Assembly: GCA_023393475.1 (NCBI GenBank)
Contig: JAEWLC010000012.1
Span: forward strand, 1-64,000
From: Pseudomonadota bacterium
GTDB taxonomy: Bacteria; Pseudomonadota; Alphaproteobacteria; Rhizobiales; Devosiaceae
Length of the DNA: 64,000 nt
Reading direction: 5' to 3'
Within the stretch, counting starts at the first letter, position 1; each line of letters opens with the position of its first letter. Positions 16,678 through 24,876 of the stretch are shown here, in pieces. The notes beneath the pieces were generated by a model. The model saw only the letters and a program-made list of their open reading frames with translations. It was not told the origin of the DNA and made no database searches. The position numbers and the translations under genes were made by a program.

Positions 16678-17184
16678 CTACAGCCGCGGATCCGACTTCA
16701 GCGCCGAGCCGGCGGGGGCGGCGCTCTGCTGCTGGTTGACCAGTGCTTCCAGCACTTCGTCGACCATGCCGAGGTGATCGCTGCGATCGGCGAACTGGTG
16801 CTTGATGTCGGCGAGGTAGGTGGTGGCGTCGATGAGGCGGCGGGCCAGGATGCGGGCGACGTGGAAGACGATTTCCGGCCGCATCTGGAGGAAGCTCTCG
16901 GCATCCTCGATGCGGTGGACGAGCGTCGGTTCGAGCGCGCGGACCGTAGCGCTGTGGGCGCTGCCGAGGAGGGCCGAGATTTCGCCGAAGACGGCGCCCG
17001 GTTCATCGACGAGCGAGACGCGCACGTCGCCGCGCAGCACTTCGACCGCGCCTTCGACGAGGATGTAGAGGACACCGCTGGCCGGGCCTTCGGTGATCAG
17101 GATGTCGCCGGTGTTGTACGGGACCTTGGCGAGGTCCTCGGTGAAAGCGAGGACAGCCTGCATCGAGGTCTGTTGCGGTTCCAT
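16678..17184 (-). CDS. Cyclic nucleotide-binding domain protein
   Basis: 168 aa from ATG 17184; an upstream in-frame TTG at 17244 is less likely. A single CNB beta-barrel (about 12-125) is seen: GDILITEGPASGVLYILVEG, then the phosphate-binding cassette GEISALLGSAHSATVRAL. The cassette Arg that usually precedes the Ser/Thr-Ala-Thr is His here, so ligand binding may be altered. There is no DNA-binding domain; the C-terminal part is helical. It probably acts as a soluble sensor, and the partner is unknown. Confidence 0.8.
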   Translation of the reverse strand: MEPQQTSMQAVLAFTEDLAKVPYNTGDILITEGPASGVLYILVEGAVEVLRGDVRVSLVDEPGAVFGEISALLGSAHSATVRALEPTLVHRIEDAESFLQMRPEIVFHVARILARRLIDATTYLADIKHQFADRSDHLGMVDEVLEALVNQQQSAAPAGSALKSDPRL

Positions 17185-17255
17185 CGGCGGCGCCTCGCTG
17201 TCATTTCCGACAGCGACATTGACGCAATGGGGCGCCCCCGCCAAGTGCGATTTCG

Positions 17256-17810
17256 CTAGAGCCAGCGCTCCGAGACGACGATGGTGTCGCCGGGGTAGAT
17301 CGGGAAATCGAGGTTGACGATGCCCTTGACCATCTCGTTGCCCTGGCGGCGATAAACGACGGCGCGGGTGCGGTCGGCAGTCTCGCTGTAGCCGCCGGCA
17401 GTGCTGATCGCGGCGCGGACGGTCATGCCATAGACATAGGGGAACTGGCCACCGGTCTTGACCGCGCCCTGGATGAAGAACGGGCGGTAAGCCTCTATTT
17501 CGACTGCGACACTCGGCTCGCGGATATAGCCGGCGGCGAGCGCCGAGGTGATGGCGGCTGCGGCCTGCTGGGTGGTCTTGCCGCGCACCTTCACCGTGCC
17601 GACGAGGGGCATGGCGACGGCGCCGCCATCATCGACGCGGTAGCTCTTGGTCAGTTCGGCTTCGCCATAGACGCTGATGCGGACCACGTCGCCGGTATCG
17701 AGCAGGTAAGGGCCCTTCACCTCGACGAGATAGGTCGCCGGCGCGCCACTGGTGGCACAGGCGGCGAGGGGGACGAGCAACAACAAAAACAGCAGACGCA
17801 GCCAGTGCAT
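17256..17810 (-). CDS. Wza-like polysaccharide export lipoprotein
   Basis: 184 aa from ATG 17810. The signal has a lipobox LAAC (Cys17). The mature protein has the Poly_export core (YLLDTGDVVRISVYGEAELT) followed by one SLBB-type domain (FIQGAVKTGGQFPYVYGMTV). These proteins form the outer-membrane or periplasmic channel for polysaccharide export. It is shorter than full Wza (about 360 aa), typical of the rhizobial ExoF/GumB short form. It is divergent from the Wzc-like gene, so the two are likely to act together. Confidence 0.88.
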   Translation of the reverse strand: MHWLRLLFLLLLVPLAACATSGAPATYLVEVKGPYLLDTGDVVRISVYGEAELTKSYRVDDGGAVAMPLVGTVKVRGKTTQQAAAAITSALAAGYIREPSVAVEIEAYRPFFIQGAVKTGGQFPYVYGMTVRAAISTAGGYSETADRTRAVVYRRQGNEMVKGIVNLDFPIYPGDTIVVSERWL

Positions 17811-17968
17811 GGCTATTCCCGACAAGACCTGATCAGGGCGCCAGTCTCGGGGCGGCATGGTTAACATTCTGCTTAAAACGGCGCGATCTATTGCAGAATG
17901 CATCGGGGCTTAACTGAATACTTACCACGTTCGGGCCATAGGTCGGGGGTAACGGAGGGTGGTGGCCC

Positions 17969-20086
17969 GTGGGTTCTGACGCCGAGCCTGAACAGACGAT
18001 GCGCGTAGACCTGAGCGCGCCCCGCGGTGCGGTGCTGGCCCGCGCGCTGCGCATTGCCATCGTCACGATTCTCGCGCTGGCGGTGACCGCGGCGATCCTC
18101 ATGTTCATCCCGCGCACTTACGAATCGACCGCCCGGGTGATGGTGGAAGCATCGACGAGCGCCGCCGACACGACTGCCCGCGTCGCCAGCCAGGTCGAGC
18201 TGATCAGGTCGCGGGACCTGATGGCACAGGTGGCGGAGGGCGAAGGGCTGCGCTCGCTGCCCGAATTCTCGAACCCTGCCTTCTCGCCTGTCGCCATGCT
18301 GATGCGGCTGATTGGCCTCGGCGACAAGCGCAGCGCCGACGAGATCGTGCTCGGCAACCTTGTGGACCGCGTGACGGTGGCCCGCGAGGGCGAGTCGTCG
18401 GTGATCTCGATCACCTTGCGGGCAGGGGACCCGCAGCTCGCCGCCGGCATCGCCAACCGCGTCGCACGCAGCCATGTCGACGGCTGGGCCGCGCGGCAAG
18501 CCGCAGATTCGGCGGGCGCCACGACCCGGCTCGAGCAGGAAATCGATGAACTGAAGGCCAAGGTAAGCACCGCCGACGGCGCGGTGGCGAGCTACAGGAT
18601 CGAACACGGCCTCGCCGAAGCCGCCGCGCTTCCGGCGGTGGACGCGATGACCGAGGCCGCGGCCAGCATTGCCGAAGCCCAGCAGCGCAGGAACAGCGCC
18701 GAGTCCCGCGCCCGGGTGATCCGTGGGCTGCTCGAAAGCGGGGAGCCGCTGAACGGCGTCGCCGAACTCGGCAATTCCGCGGTGATGGCCCTGCTGATGC
18801 AGTCCCGCGCCACGCTCTCGGCCGAACTGACGCAGAAGCAGACGACGCTGCTGCCGAACCATCCGACCATCCGCGCATTGCGGGCGCAGATCGAGCAGGT
18901 GGAAAGCCAGGTGCGCGCCGAGGCGGACAAGATCGCTACCTCCCTCGAAGCCGAGGCCCGGATCGCCGGCGACCACGAGAAGGCCCTGCGCGACGCGGCT
19001 GCGACCGAGCGCACGGCGGCCGGGGAAGCCGTGGTGAGCGCGGTGAGCCTCGAGGGTCTGGAAAGGGACGCCAAGGCGCAGCGCGACCTGCTCGCCAGCT
19101 ATGAGGCGAAGTACTCCGAGCTGGTCGCAGCGAACAATTCCGCCGGCGCCAAACAGGATATCCGCATCATCAGCGAAGCGGCCCCGGCATCGGAGCCCGC
19201 CTCGCCCCAATACCTGCTGATCCTCGGAGCGGTCGGCTTTGCCGCGCTGGCGTTACAGGTGGCGGCGGTGCTGCTGGGTCAGGTGTCGGCGCCGCCGGTG
19301 CAGCAGCACGTGGCGACGGTCGCTCGCCCGATGGACGAAATGCCGGAGCCGCCGGCCGCGCATGACTTTGCCGAGGTCGAGGCGGATGATCTCGTCGAGG
19401 CAGAGGCCGACGCTGTCGCTGATGCCGCCTATGCGGACCAGTGGGTGGTCGAGGCCACCAGTGCGGGGCCCGAGCCCGAGTTCGAACCTGAACCGGAGCC
19501 CGAGGCAGAGCCTGAACCTGCCATCGCGACCGTGGTCGTTGACGATGATCTCGTCGCCCTGTCCGACGACCTGATGGCGCAGCAGCAGCGTGTCGTGTTG
19601 CTGGCTGGCGTTGGTGGCGCCGCGGATACTCTGCAGGTTATCGAGCGCGTGCTCGAGGACACCATCATGGAAGAGCTCAGCGCCGCAGTCGTCGATGCCG
19701 GCAGCGGCAATGTCTCGGAGGCTGCGGGACTCACCGATCTCGTGGCCGGCGCGGTGGACTATGGCGATGCGGTACAGCGAATCGGCGACAATCTCGCCGA
19801 GGTCCAATGGGGCAGGCTTGGCGCGCTCGACCTCCAGTCGTCCCGGCCGCTGACGCTCGTCGAGGCGCTGGCGGAAATCTACCACATCGTCGTCGTCGAT
19901 ACCGGCAACGTCCACGGCGGCTTGAACCTCGCGGCCTTCGCCGGCGCCAATGCCAGCGTGGTGGTCATCCCATCTGTGGATACACCGGCCGCGACGATCG
20001 TCGCGGCGCAGCAGGAAATCGCGGCGCTTGGCTTTGCGAGCAGCCGTGTCGTACATCTCGCCCCAGCACGGGCAGAGGTGGCTTAG
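17969..20086 (+). CDS. Wzc/GumC-like polysaccharide chain-length protein
   Basis: 705 aa from GTG 17969 (GGAGGG upstream). Membrane helices lie near 26-47 and 413-436, enclosing a periplasmic Wzz domain and long coiled coil (about 150-390). After the second helix comes an acidic, Pro/Glu-rich linker (about 455-525), then a MinD-like fold (about 538-705) resembling the kinase domain of bacterial tyrosine kinases. Walker A is missing (LLAGVGGAADT has no GKS/T), and there is no C-terminal tyrosine cluster, so kinase activity is unlikely. It probably sets chain length or export with the Wza-like neighbour. Confidence 0.85.
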   Translation: MGSDAEPEQTMRVDLSAPRGAVLARALRIAIVTILALAVTAAILMFIPRTYESTARVMVEASTSAADTTARVASQVELIRSRDLMAQVAEGEGLRSLPEFSNPAFSPVAMLMRLIGLGDKRSADEIVLGNLVDRVTVAREGESSVISITLRAGDPQLAAGIANRVARSHVDGWAARQAADSAGATTRLEQEIDELKAKVSTADGAVASYRIEHGLAEAAALPAVDAMTEAAASIAEAQQRRNSAESRARVIRGLLESGEPLNGVAELGNSAVMALLMQSRATLSAELTQKQTTLLPNHPTIRALRAQIEQVESQVRAEADKIATSLEAEARIAGDHEKALRDAAATERTAAGEAVVSAVSLEGLERDAKAQRDLLASYEAKYSELVAANNSAGAKQDIRIISEAAPASEPASPQYLLILGAVGFAALALQVAAVLLGQVSAPPVQQHVATVARPMDEMPEPPAAHDFAEVEADDLVEAEADAVADAAYADQWVVEATSAGPEPEFEPEPEPEAEPEPAIATVVVDDDLVALSDDLMAQQQRVVLLAGVGGAADTLQVIERVLEDTIMEELSAAVVDAGSGNVSEAAGLTDLVAGAVDYGDAVQRIGDNLAEVQWGRLGALDLQSSRPLTLVEALAEIYHIVVVDTGNVHGGLNLAAFAGANASVVVIPSVDTPAATIVAAQQEIAALGFASSRVVHLAPARAEVA

Positions 20087-20091
20087 GCCGG

Positions 20092-21123
20092 ATGACGGAA
20101 ATCGGGGACAGGCTGGTCGGCGCCGCCTTCGAGGTGATCTGGGCCAGCCAGTTGCCCCGATTGCTACGCGCCCGCTCAAAGGCGCGCGGTGTGATCTTCG
20201 CGCTGAACCGCGTGCTGCCCGATGATGCGGCCGACTTTGCGCCCAATGCAGCGATGCAGGTGCGGCCCGACTTCCTCGAATATGCGATCACCCGCGTCCG
20301 CCAGCTCGGCTTCGACATCGTCGACATGGACGAGGCGGCGCGGCGGATCGAGGCCGATGCGCCCGGCAAGCCCTTCGCCGTCATGACCTTCGACGGGGCG
20401 TTCCGCGACAACCTGAAATACGCGCTGCCGATCCTCAGGCGCCAGCAATGCCCGTTCACGCTCTATGTGCCGACCGCGCTGGTCGACGGCGTGGGCGAAG
20501 TGTGGCGGCAGGCGCTCGAGGAAATCGTCGCGACGCAGAATGCTCTGGCCGTGAGCCATGGCGGGGAAACCGAGTATCACGCCACCGCCACGCTGGCCGA
20601 GAAACGGCGCGCCTATGCGAGCCTGCTGAAGCGCCTGCGCACCATGCCCGAGGCCGAGCGGGTCCTGCTGATCCGCGATCTCGCGGGGCAGTACGGCCTC
20701 GATCTCGAGCGGCATTGCCGCGAACTGGTGATGGACTGGAGCGAGTTGCGGCACTTCGCGGTGGAGCGGCTCTGCACCATCGGCGCCGGCACCGTGCACG
20801 GGTACGAGCTGGCCAAGCTGAGCCCGGCGGATGCGCGGAGCGAGATCGAGCAGTCGGTCCGCATCCTCAAGGCGCAGTTCGGCACGGCGCCGGTACACCT
20901 CAGCTACCCCGTGGGCGACGCGGCCGCTTCGGGTCCACGGGAGTTCACGCTGGCGCGGGAACTGGGGCTCAGGACGGCGGTGACGACCGTGCGGGGTGGC
21001 ATCTATGCGGGCGATCGCTACCGCCTGCACGCACTGCCGCGCGTTCACCTGAGCGGCAACCTGCAATCGAAACGGCATATCGACGTGCTGGCGACGCCGG
21101 CACTGTTCTCGCTGGGGCGGTAG
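20092..21123 (+). CDS. NodB-like polysaccharide deacetylase family protein, degenerate active site
   Basis: 343 aa, starting 5 bases after the Wzc-like stop. The fold is clear: AVMTFDGAFRDNLKYALPIL (about 97-115), IGAGTVHGYELAKLS (230-244) and SYPVGD (271-276). In active family members the first motif is TFDDG and the second SHTxTH. Here they read TFDGA and AGTVHG, so the metal-binding Asp and at least one His are lost. It may be a binding protein or pseudoenzyme of the polysaccharide locus. Confidence 0.8.
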   Translation: MTEIGDRLVGAAFEVIWASQLPRLLRARSKARGVIFALNRVLPDDAADFAPNAAMQVRPDFLEYAITRVRQLGFDIVDMDEAARRIEADAPGKPFAVMTFDGAFRDNLKYALPILRRQQCPFTLYVPTALVDGVGEVWRQALEEIVATQNALAVSHGGETEYHATATLAEKRRAYASLLKRLRTMPEAERVLLIRDLAGQYGLDLERHCRELVMDWSELRHFAVERLCTIGAGTVHGYELAKLSPADARSEIEQSVRILKAQFGTAPVHLSYPVGDAAASGPREFTLARELGLRTAVTTVRGGIYAGDRYRLHALPRVHLSGNLQSKRHIDVLATPALFSLGR

Positions 21124-21136
21124 GGCTCGACGTCCG

Positions 21137-21337
21137 CTACTGCCTCGACATCCAGCGGATGATCCAGGTAGCCGGGAAGAACCAGCCCATGCCCATGACG
21201 GCGAAGAAGCCGATCAGCAGCCACCAGGCCGCAGCTCCGAGAAAGCTCATGTAGATCCACATGCCGAGCACCGACCACACCAGCAGTGAGAGCAGGATGA
21301 GGACGGTGCCGATGAGCTTGCGGGTGGACTGGGACAT
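21137..21337 (-). CDS. DUF2842 membrane protein
   Basis: 66 aa from ATG 21337. Two membrane helices (about 8-27 and 33-53) with a short loop (MWIYMSFLGAAAWW) and a basic end (WIIRWMSRQ) match the DUF2842 family of alphaproteobacteria. It is divergent from ctaA, a frequent neighbour in this group. Function unknown, possibly linked to respiratory-complex assembly by context only. Confidence 0.8.
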   Translation of the reverse strand: MSQSTRKLIGTVLILLSLLVWSVLGMWIYMSFLGAAAWWLLIGFFAVMGMGWFFPATWIIRWMSRQ

Positions 21338-21419
21338 CGCCTGTACGTGATCCTGTGCGGCATCGCGCCCATTGAACCAAGAGGACGCGAGGAGTAGTTC
21401 GGGCGCAAAGGAACCCATC

Positions 21420-22472
21420 TTGACGCTCAGCGCAACTGCTCAAACCACCACACCGACCGCACCCGCCGCAGACAGGCTGAAGCCCGTCCGCATCTGGCTC
21501 TATGTCATGGCGCTGTTCGTGCTCGCCATGGTGGTTGTCGGCGGGGCGACGCGGCTGACCGAATCCGGCCTGTCGATCACTTCGTGGAAGCCGGTGGCCG
21601 GCACGATCCCGCCACTGAGCGACGCCGACTGGCAGGCCGAGTTCGAGGCCTACAAGCAGATTCCGCAGGGCGTGCAGAACGCCTGGATGGGTATCGAGGA
21701 CTTCAAGTCGATCTTCTGGTGGGAATGGGCACACCGTTTCCTCGGGCGCGTGATTGGCTTCCTGTTCGCGGTGCCGTTCGTCATCTTCCTCGTGCAGAAG
21801 CGCTTCACCTGGAGCCTTGCCGGACCGCTCGCGGGCCTGTTCCTGCTCGGTGGCTTCCAGGGCTTCCTCGGCTGGTGGATGGTTTCGTCCGGGCTGTCCG
21901 AGCTGACCTCGGTCTCGCAGTACCGGCTCGCCGCGCACCTGTTTGCGGCGTCGCTCCTGTTCCTGGCCCTTATCTGGGTGGCAAGGCGGCTCGAGCCGGC
22001 CAAGGCGGCATCCTCGCCGGGCTGGCCCGTGTGGGGCCTGCTGATCCTGATTGAGATACAGATCGTCGCCGGCGCGTTCGTCGCGGGCCTCGATGCCGGC
22101 ATGGGCCACAATACCTGGCCGCTGATGGATGGGGCACTGATCCCGCGCGGTCTCGATGTCATGCAGCCGCTGTGGAAGAACCTGTTCGAGAATGCGCTTA
22201 CGGTGCAGTTCATCCACCGGATGATCGCCTATGTCGTGGTGGTCTATGCCGGCTGGCTGCTGTGGCGCCAGCAGAGGGCAGGGGGCTTTGCCGGCGTCCA
22301 CGGCTGGCTGCCGCGCATCGCGGGGCTCGTCGCGCTGCAGGTGGTCCTCGGCATTGCGACGCTGCTCGCCATGGTGCCCATCTCGCTGGCGCTGGGCCAC
22401 CAGGCCCTGGCCTTCATGCTCGCCGGTGCGACGATCGCCTACCTCGCGGATGCAACGCCGCGGAGAGGGTAG
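21420..22472 (+). CDS. ctaA: Heme A synthase
   Basis: 350 aa from TTG 21420, chosen because AAAGGA lies seven bases upstream; an earlier TTG at 21372 lacks one. CtaA/COX15 oxidises heme O to heme A for aa3-type cytochrome oxidase, in the inner membrane. It has eight hydrophobic helices in two halves, with paired histidines: WEWAHRFLGR and RLAAHLF in the first half, QFIHRMIAY and LGHQALAF in the second. The ATRLTESGLSITSWKPV block after helix 1 is diagnostic. Confidence 0.95.
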   Translation: MTLSATAQTTTPTAPAADRLKPVRIWLYVMALFVLAMVVVGGATRLTESGLSITSWKPVAGTIPPLSDADWQAEFEAYKQIPQGVQNAWMGIEDFKSIFWWEWAHRFLGRVIGFLFAVPFVIFLVQKRFTWSLAGPLAGLFLLGGFQGFLGWWMVSSGLSELTSVSQYRLAAHLFAASLLFLALIWVARRLEPAKAASSPGWPVWGLLILIEIQIVAGAFVAGLDAGMGHNTWPLMDGALIPRGLDVMQPLWKNLFENALTVQFIHRMIAYVVVVYAGWLLWRQQRAGGFAGVHGWLPRIAGLVALQVVLGIATLLAMVPISLALGHQALAFMLAGATIAYLADATPRRG

Positions 22473-22474
22473 GG

Positions 22475-22780
22475 TCAGGTCCAGATTCCCTTGGTCAGCC
22501 CCGGATAGAGGTCATCCCAGTTCGGATTGAGATCGCGGAACAGGTTGATCTTCCACTCGCGTTTCCAGGCCTTGATCTGCTTCTCGCGAAGGATTGCTGC
22601 TTCGACCGATGTGTGAGTCTCGAACCAGACCAAGTCCGCCACGGCATATCGAAGGGTGAAGCCGGGAACGGTGCCGGATTTGTGTTCGGCCACCCTGCGA
22701 ACGAGGTTGTTGGTGACGCCCACATACAAGGTGCCGTTTCGGCCTGAGGCCGTGAGGTAGACGAAGTAGGTCTTCTCCAT
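22475..22780 (-). CDS. GIY-YIG domain protein
   Basis: 101 aa from ATG 22780. The GIY-YIG core reads YFVYLTASGRNGTLYVGVTN then NLVRRVAEHK, with the Arg and, further on, Glu in LREKQIKAWKREWK. This matches the small UPF0213-like proteins with a nuclease fold and no known job. The frame stays open upstream through the dispersed repeat at 22796-22875, giving a spurious 37-residue extension that should not be annotated. It converges on ctaA with 2 bases between stops. Confidence 0.85.
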   Translation of the reverse strand: MEKTYFVYLTASGRNGTLYVGVTNNLVRRVAEHKSGTVPGFTLRYAVADLVWFETHTSVEAAILREKQIKAWKREWKINLFRDLNPNWDDLYPGLTKGIWT

Positions 22781-22795
22781 TCGGTCCCGCCCCGA

Positions 22796-22875
22796 TGTCA
22801 TCCCAGCGCAGGCTGGGATCCAACGTACCGCCAGCACAAGCGGAGAGTTGGATCCCTGCCTTCGCAGGGATGACA
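22796..22875. repeat. Dispersed double-hairpin repeat, copy 3
   Basis: TGTCATCCC ... GGGATGACA ends with the inner hairpins in the opposite order to copies 1 and 4 (CCCAGCGCAGGCTGGG first), so it is inserted in inverse orientation. It lies 16 bases upstream of the GIY-YIG start and must be transcribed in that leader. Confidence 0.9.
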
Positions 22876-22911
22876 TCCGTCTAGGATGCATGACTTAAGT
22901 GAAATCAATGA

Positions 22912-22946
22912 CTTAGCATATGGTATTATAATACCAACTGGCTAAG
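22912..22946. promoter_or_regulatory. AT-rich nested palindrome upstream of rplM
   Basis: A perfect 16-bp palindrome TGGTATTATAATACCA (22921-22936) is flanked by CTTAGC (22912-22917) and GCTAAG (22941-22946). It lies 32 bases before the -35 of the rplM promoter. It may be a regulator site or a cruciform; no known motif matched by eye. Confidence 0.5.
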
Positions 22947-22977
22947 CCGTTGAAATACAGTGCAAAAATCTTACCGC

Positions 22978-23006
22978 TTGACGCATCGGTGCGCTCCCCG
23001 TATATC
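22978..23006 (+). promoter_or_regulatory. Promoter of rplM-rpsI
   Basis: TTGACG (22978-22983), a 17-base spacer and TATATC (23001-23006), a strong housekeeping promoter by alphaproteobacterial standards, 60 bases before the rplM start. Confidence 0.7.
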
Positions 23007-23065
23007 CGCGCCACGAAAACCGGGCATGGGTCAAAGCTGTCCGCCTTTCCCAAAGGAAAACATCA

Positions 23066-23530
23066 ATGAGCACCTTCTCGGTAAAGCCGAGCGAGATCGA
23101 CAAGAAGTGGGTCTTGATCGACGCGAAAGACCTGGTGGTCGGCCGCGTTGCCTCCATCATCGCGATGCGCCTGCGCGGCAAGCATCTGCCGACCTTCACG
23201 CCGCACATGGACATGGGCGACAACGTCATCGTCATCAACGCCGACAAGGTGAAGCTGACCGGCAAGAAGCTCGATCAGCGCCGCTTCTTCTGGCACACCG
23301 GCCACCCCGGCGGGATCAAGGACCGTACGCAGCGCGAGCTGCTCGAGGGTCGCTTCCCCGAGCGCGTGCTCGAGAACGCCGTCCGCCGCATGCTGCCGGG
23401 CGGCCCGCTCGCCCGCAAGCAGTACGGCAACCTGCGCGTCTACGCCGGCGAGACTCACCCGCATGAGGCCCAGTCGCCGACCAAGATCGACGTCGCCTCG
23501 TTCAACTCGAAGAATGTGAGGGCCAAGTAA
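23066..23530 (+). CDS. rplM: 50S ribosomal protein L13
   Basis: 154 aa. It is an early-assembly protein of the large ribosomal subunit. Family signature: KWVLIDAKDLVVGRVASIIA, then HMDMGDNVIVINADKVKLTG and RMLPGGPLARKQYGNLRVY. AAAGGAAA precedes ATG 23066. It overlaps rpsI by one base (TAATG), so the two are translated together, as in most bacteria. Confidence 0.99.
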   Translation: MSTFSVKPSEIDKKWVLIDAKDLVVGRVASIIAMRLRGKHLPTFTPHMDMGDNVIVINADKVKLTGKKLDQRRFFWHTGHPGGIKDRTQRELLEGRFPERVLENAVRRMLPGGPLARKQYGNLRVYAGETHPHEAQSPTKIDVASFNSKNVRAK

Positions 23531-24012
23531 TGGCCGAGACCATCAATTCCCTCGAAGACCTGGGCACTGCGAACGTCGCTGCCGTCGCCAACGATGCGCC
23601 CGTCCACGTCCAGAAGCTGGACAAGGAAGGCCGCGCCTACGCCACCGGCAAGCGCAAGAACGCCATTGCCCGCGTCTGGGTGAAGCCGGGTAACGGCAAG
23701 ATCACCGTCAACGGCAAGGAGTTCAACGCCTTCTTCGCCCGTCCGGTGCTCCAGATGGTGCTGCAGCAGCCGATCGTCGCCGCTGCGCGCGTCGACCAGT
23801 ACGATGTGATCGCCACCGTTTCGGGCGGCGGTCTGTCGGGCCAGGCCGGTGCCGTCCGTCACGGCATCTCCAAGGCGCTCACCTACTACGAGCCCGAGCT
23901 GCGCGGCGTGCTGAAGGCTGGTGGTTTCCTCACCCGCGACAGCCGTGTGGTCGAGCGTAAGAAGTACGGCAAGGCCAAGGCCCGTCGTTCCTTCCAGTTC
24001 TCGAAGCGCTAA
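23530..24012 (+). CDS. rpsI: 30S ribosomal protein S9
   Basis: 160 aa. The alphaproteobacterial N-terminal extension (about 1-38) precedes the S9 core, which begins YATGKRKNAIARVWVKPG and ends KARRSFQFSKR; the conserved C-terminal Lys-Arg tail reaches the ribosomal P site. Co-transcribed with rplM and closed by a strong hairpin 23 bases after the stop. Confidence 0.99.
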   Translation: MAETINSLEDLGTANVAAVANDAPVHVQKLDKEGRAYATGKRKNAIARVWVKPGNGKITVNGKEFNAFFARPVLQMVLQQPIVAAARVDQYDVIATVSGGGLSGQAGAVRHGISKALTYYEPELRGVLKAGGFLTRDSRVVERKKYGKAKARRSFQFSKR

Positions 24013-24034
24013 GCTTCGGATTGCAGAATTGCCG

Positions 24035-24058
24035 AGGGCCCGCAGCGATGCGGGCCCT
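24035..24058 (+). terminator. Terminator of rplM-rpsI
   Basis: A perfect 10-bp GC-rich stem AGGGCCCGCA / TGCGGGCCCT with loop GCGA, followed by TTGCTTTT. This is a classical intrinsic terminator. Confidence 0.9.
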
Positions 24059-24113
24059 TTGCTTTTGGTGGAAGCGGGAGGCGCGGGCTGAAACGGGAGC
24101 GGCCTAAGGGGGA

Positions 24114-24734
24114 TCAGCCGGCGCGGAGGGCCCTGGCGATTTCGACGATGTCGGCTACGCGCTTTTCGACCGGCTCGACCGCCAGCGGGACATATCGCGG
24201 GGCCGAGCCCGGCACCTGGAACAGCAGGCCGGTGAAGCTCGAGTGTGTGACGACACTGCGGTTGTAGCTCGTCTGGCGCTTGAGACCGACCTCGTTGCGC
24301 TCTTCGGCCTCAAAGTCCCCCACCGGCAGCATCACGAACAGGTCGAACTCTCGCGAGCGTTGGAGAAAGATTTCGTGCAGCCGGCGCGTGTCGTCAAAGG
24401 TGTTGTGCTGAACGAAGGCATGCAGCCAGTAGCCGAAGAGGTCCAACTCCCAGCGGTCTGCCACAAAGTCAGGGTGTTGTGCGTAGGCGGCCTGGCGGGC
24501 GTCGCACCAGTCGAAATAGGTCTGCATCCAGTTCGCAAGGGCACGCTTCTGCACCTCCGGCGGAGTGCCTGGTGTCCGGGAGGCATGATGGTACGCGACC
24601 TGTGCGTCGTAGAGGGCCCGTAGCCCCTCTTCTATGATCGGAAGCGACAGGTCGGCGGCAAGTGCCTTCACCAACGTCGTCTTGCCGGCCCCTGCAGGTC
24701 CGCTTACTCCGATGCGTAGTCGGCCCTTGGCCAT
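24114..24734 (-). CDS. AAA-type P-loop ATPase/kinase, NadR-like fold
   Basis: 206 aa. The Walker A GVSGPAGAGKTTLVKALA is at residues 9-26. DRWELDLFGYW near 93 corresponds to the acidic DRs of small-molecule kinases of the NadR/AAA_28 type, and FVMLPVGDFEAEERNEVGLKR carries basic lid residues. It could phosphorylate a nucleoside or cofactor, but the substrate is not shown. It stands alone, convergent to rpsI. Confidence 0.7.
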   Translation of the reverse strand: MAKGRLRIGVSGPAGAGKTTLVKALAADLSLPIIEEGLRALYDAQVAYHHASRTPGTPPEVQKRALANWMQTYFDWCDARQAAYAQHPDFVADRWELDLFGYWLHAFVQHNTFDDTRRLHEIFLQRSREFDLFVMLPVGDFEAEERNEVGLKRQTSYNRSVVTHSSFTGLLFQVPGSAPRYVPLAVEPVEKRVADIVEIARALRAG

Positions 24735-24876
24735 GGATATTTCTTCTCCTCGGACAATCGAGCGCGACGATCAGCGTCGGTGACAAGCCACGGATTCGTT
24801 GCAGTGACAAGGCCGGCTGTCTTGCGGGCGAGCTGCGACAGGTCTACCGATTGCCGCGCATCCGGACGAGCAGCAA

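Noticed and set aside
22475..22891. N-terminal extension of the GIY-YIG protein
   Set aside because: The extra 37 residues are translated repeat DNA, and the ATG at 22780 starts the known domain.
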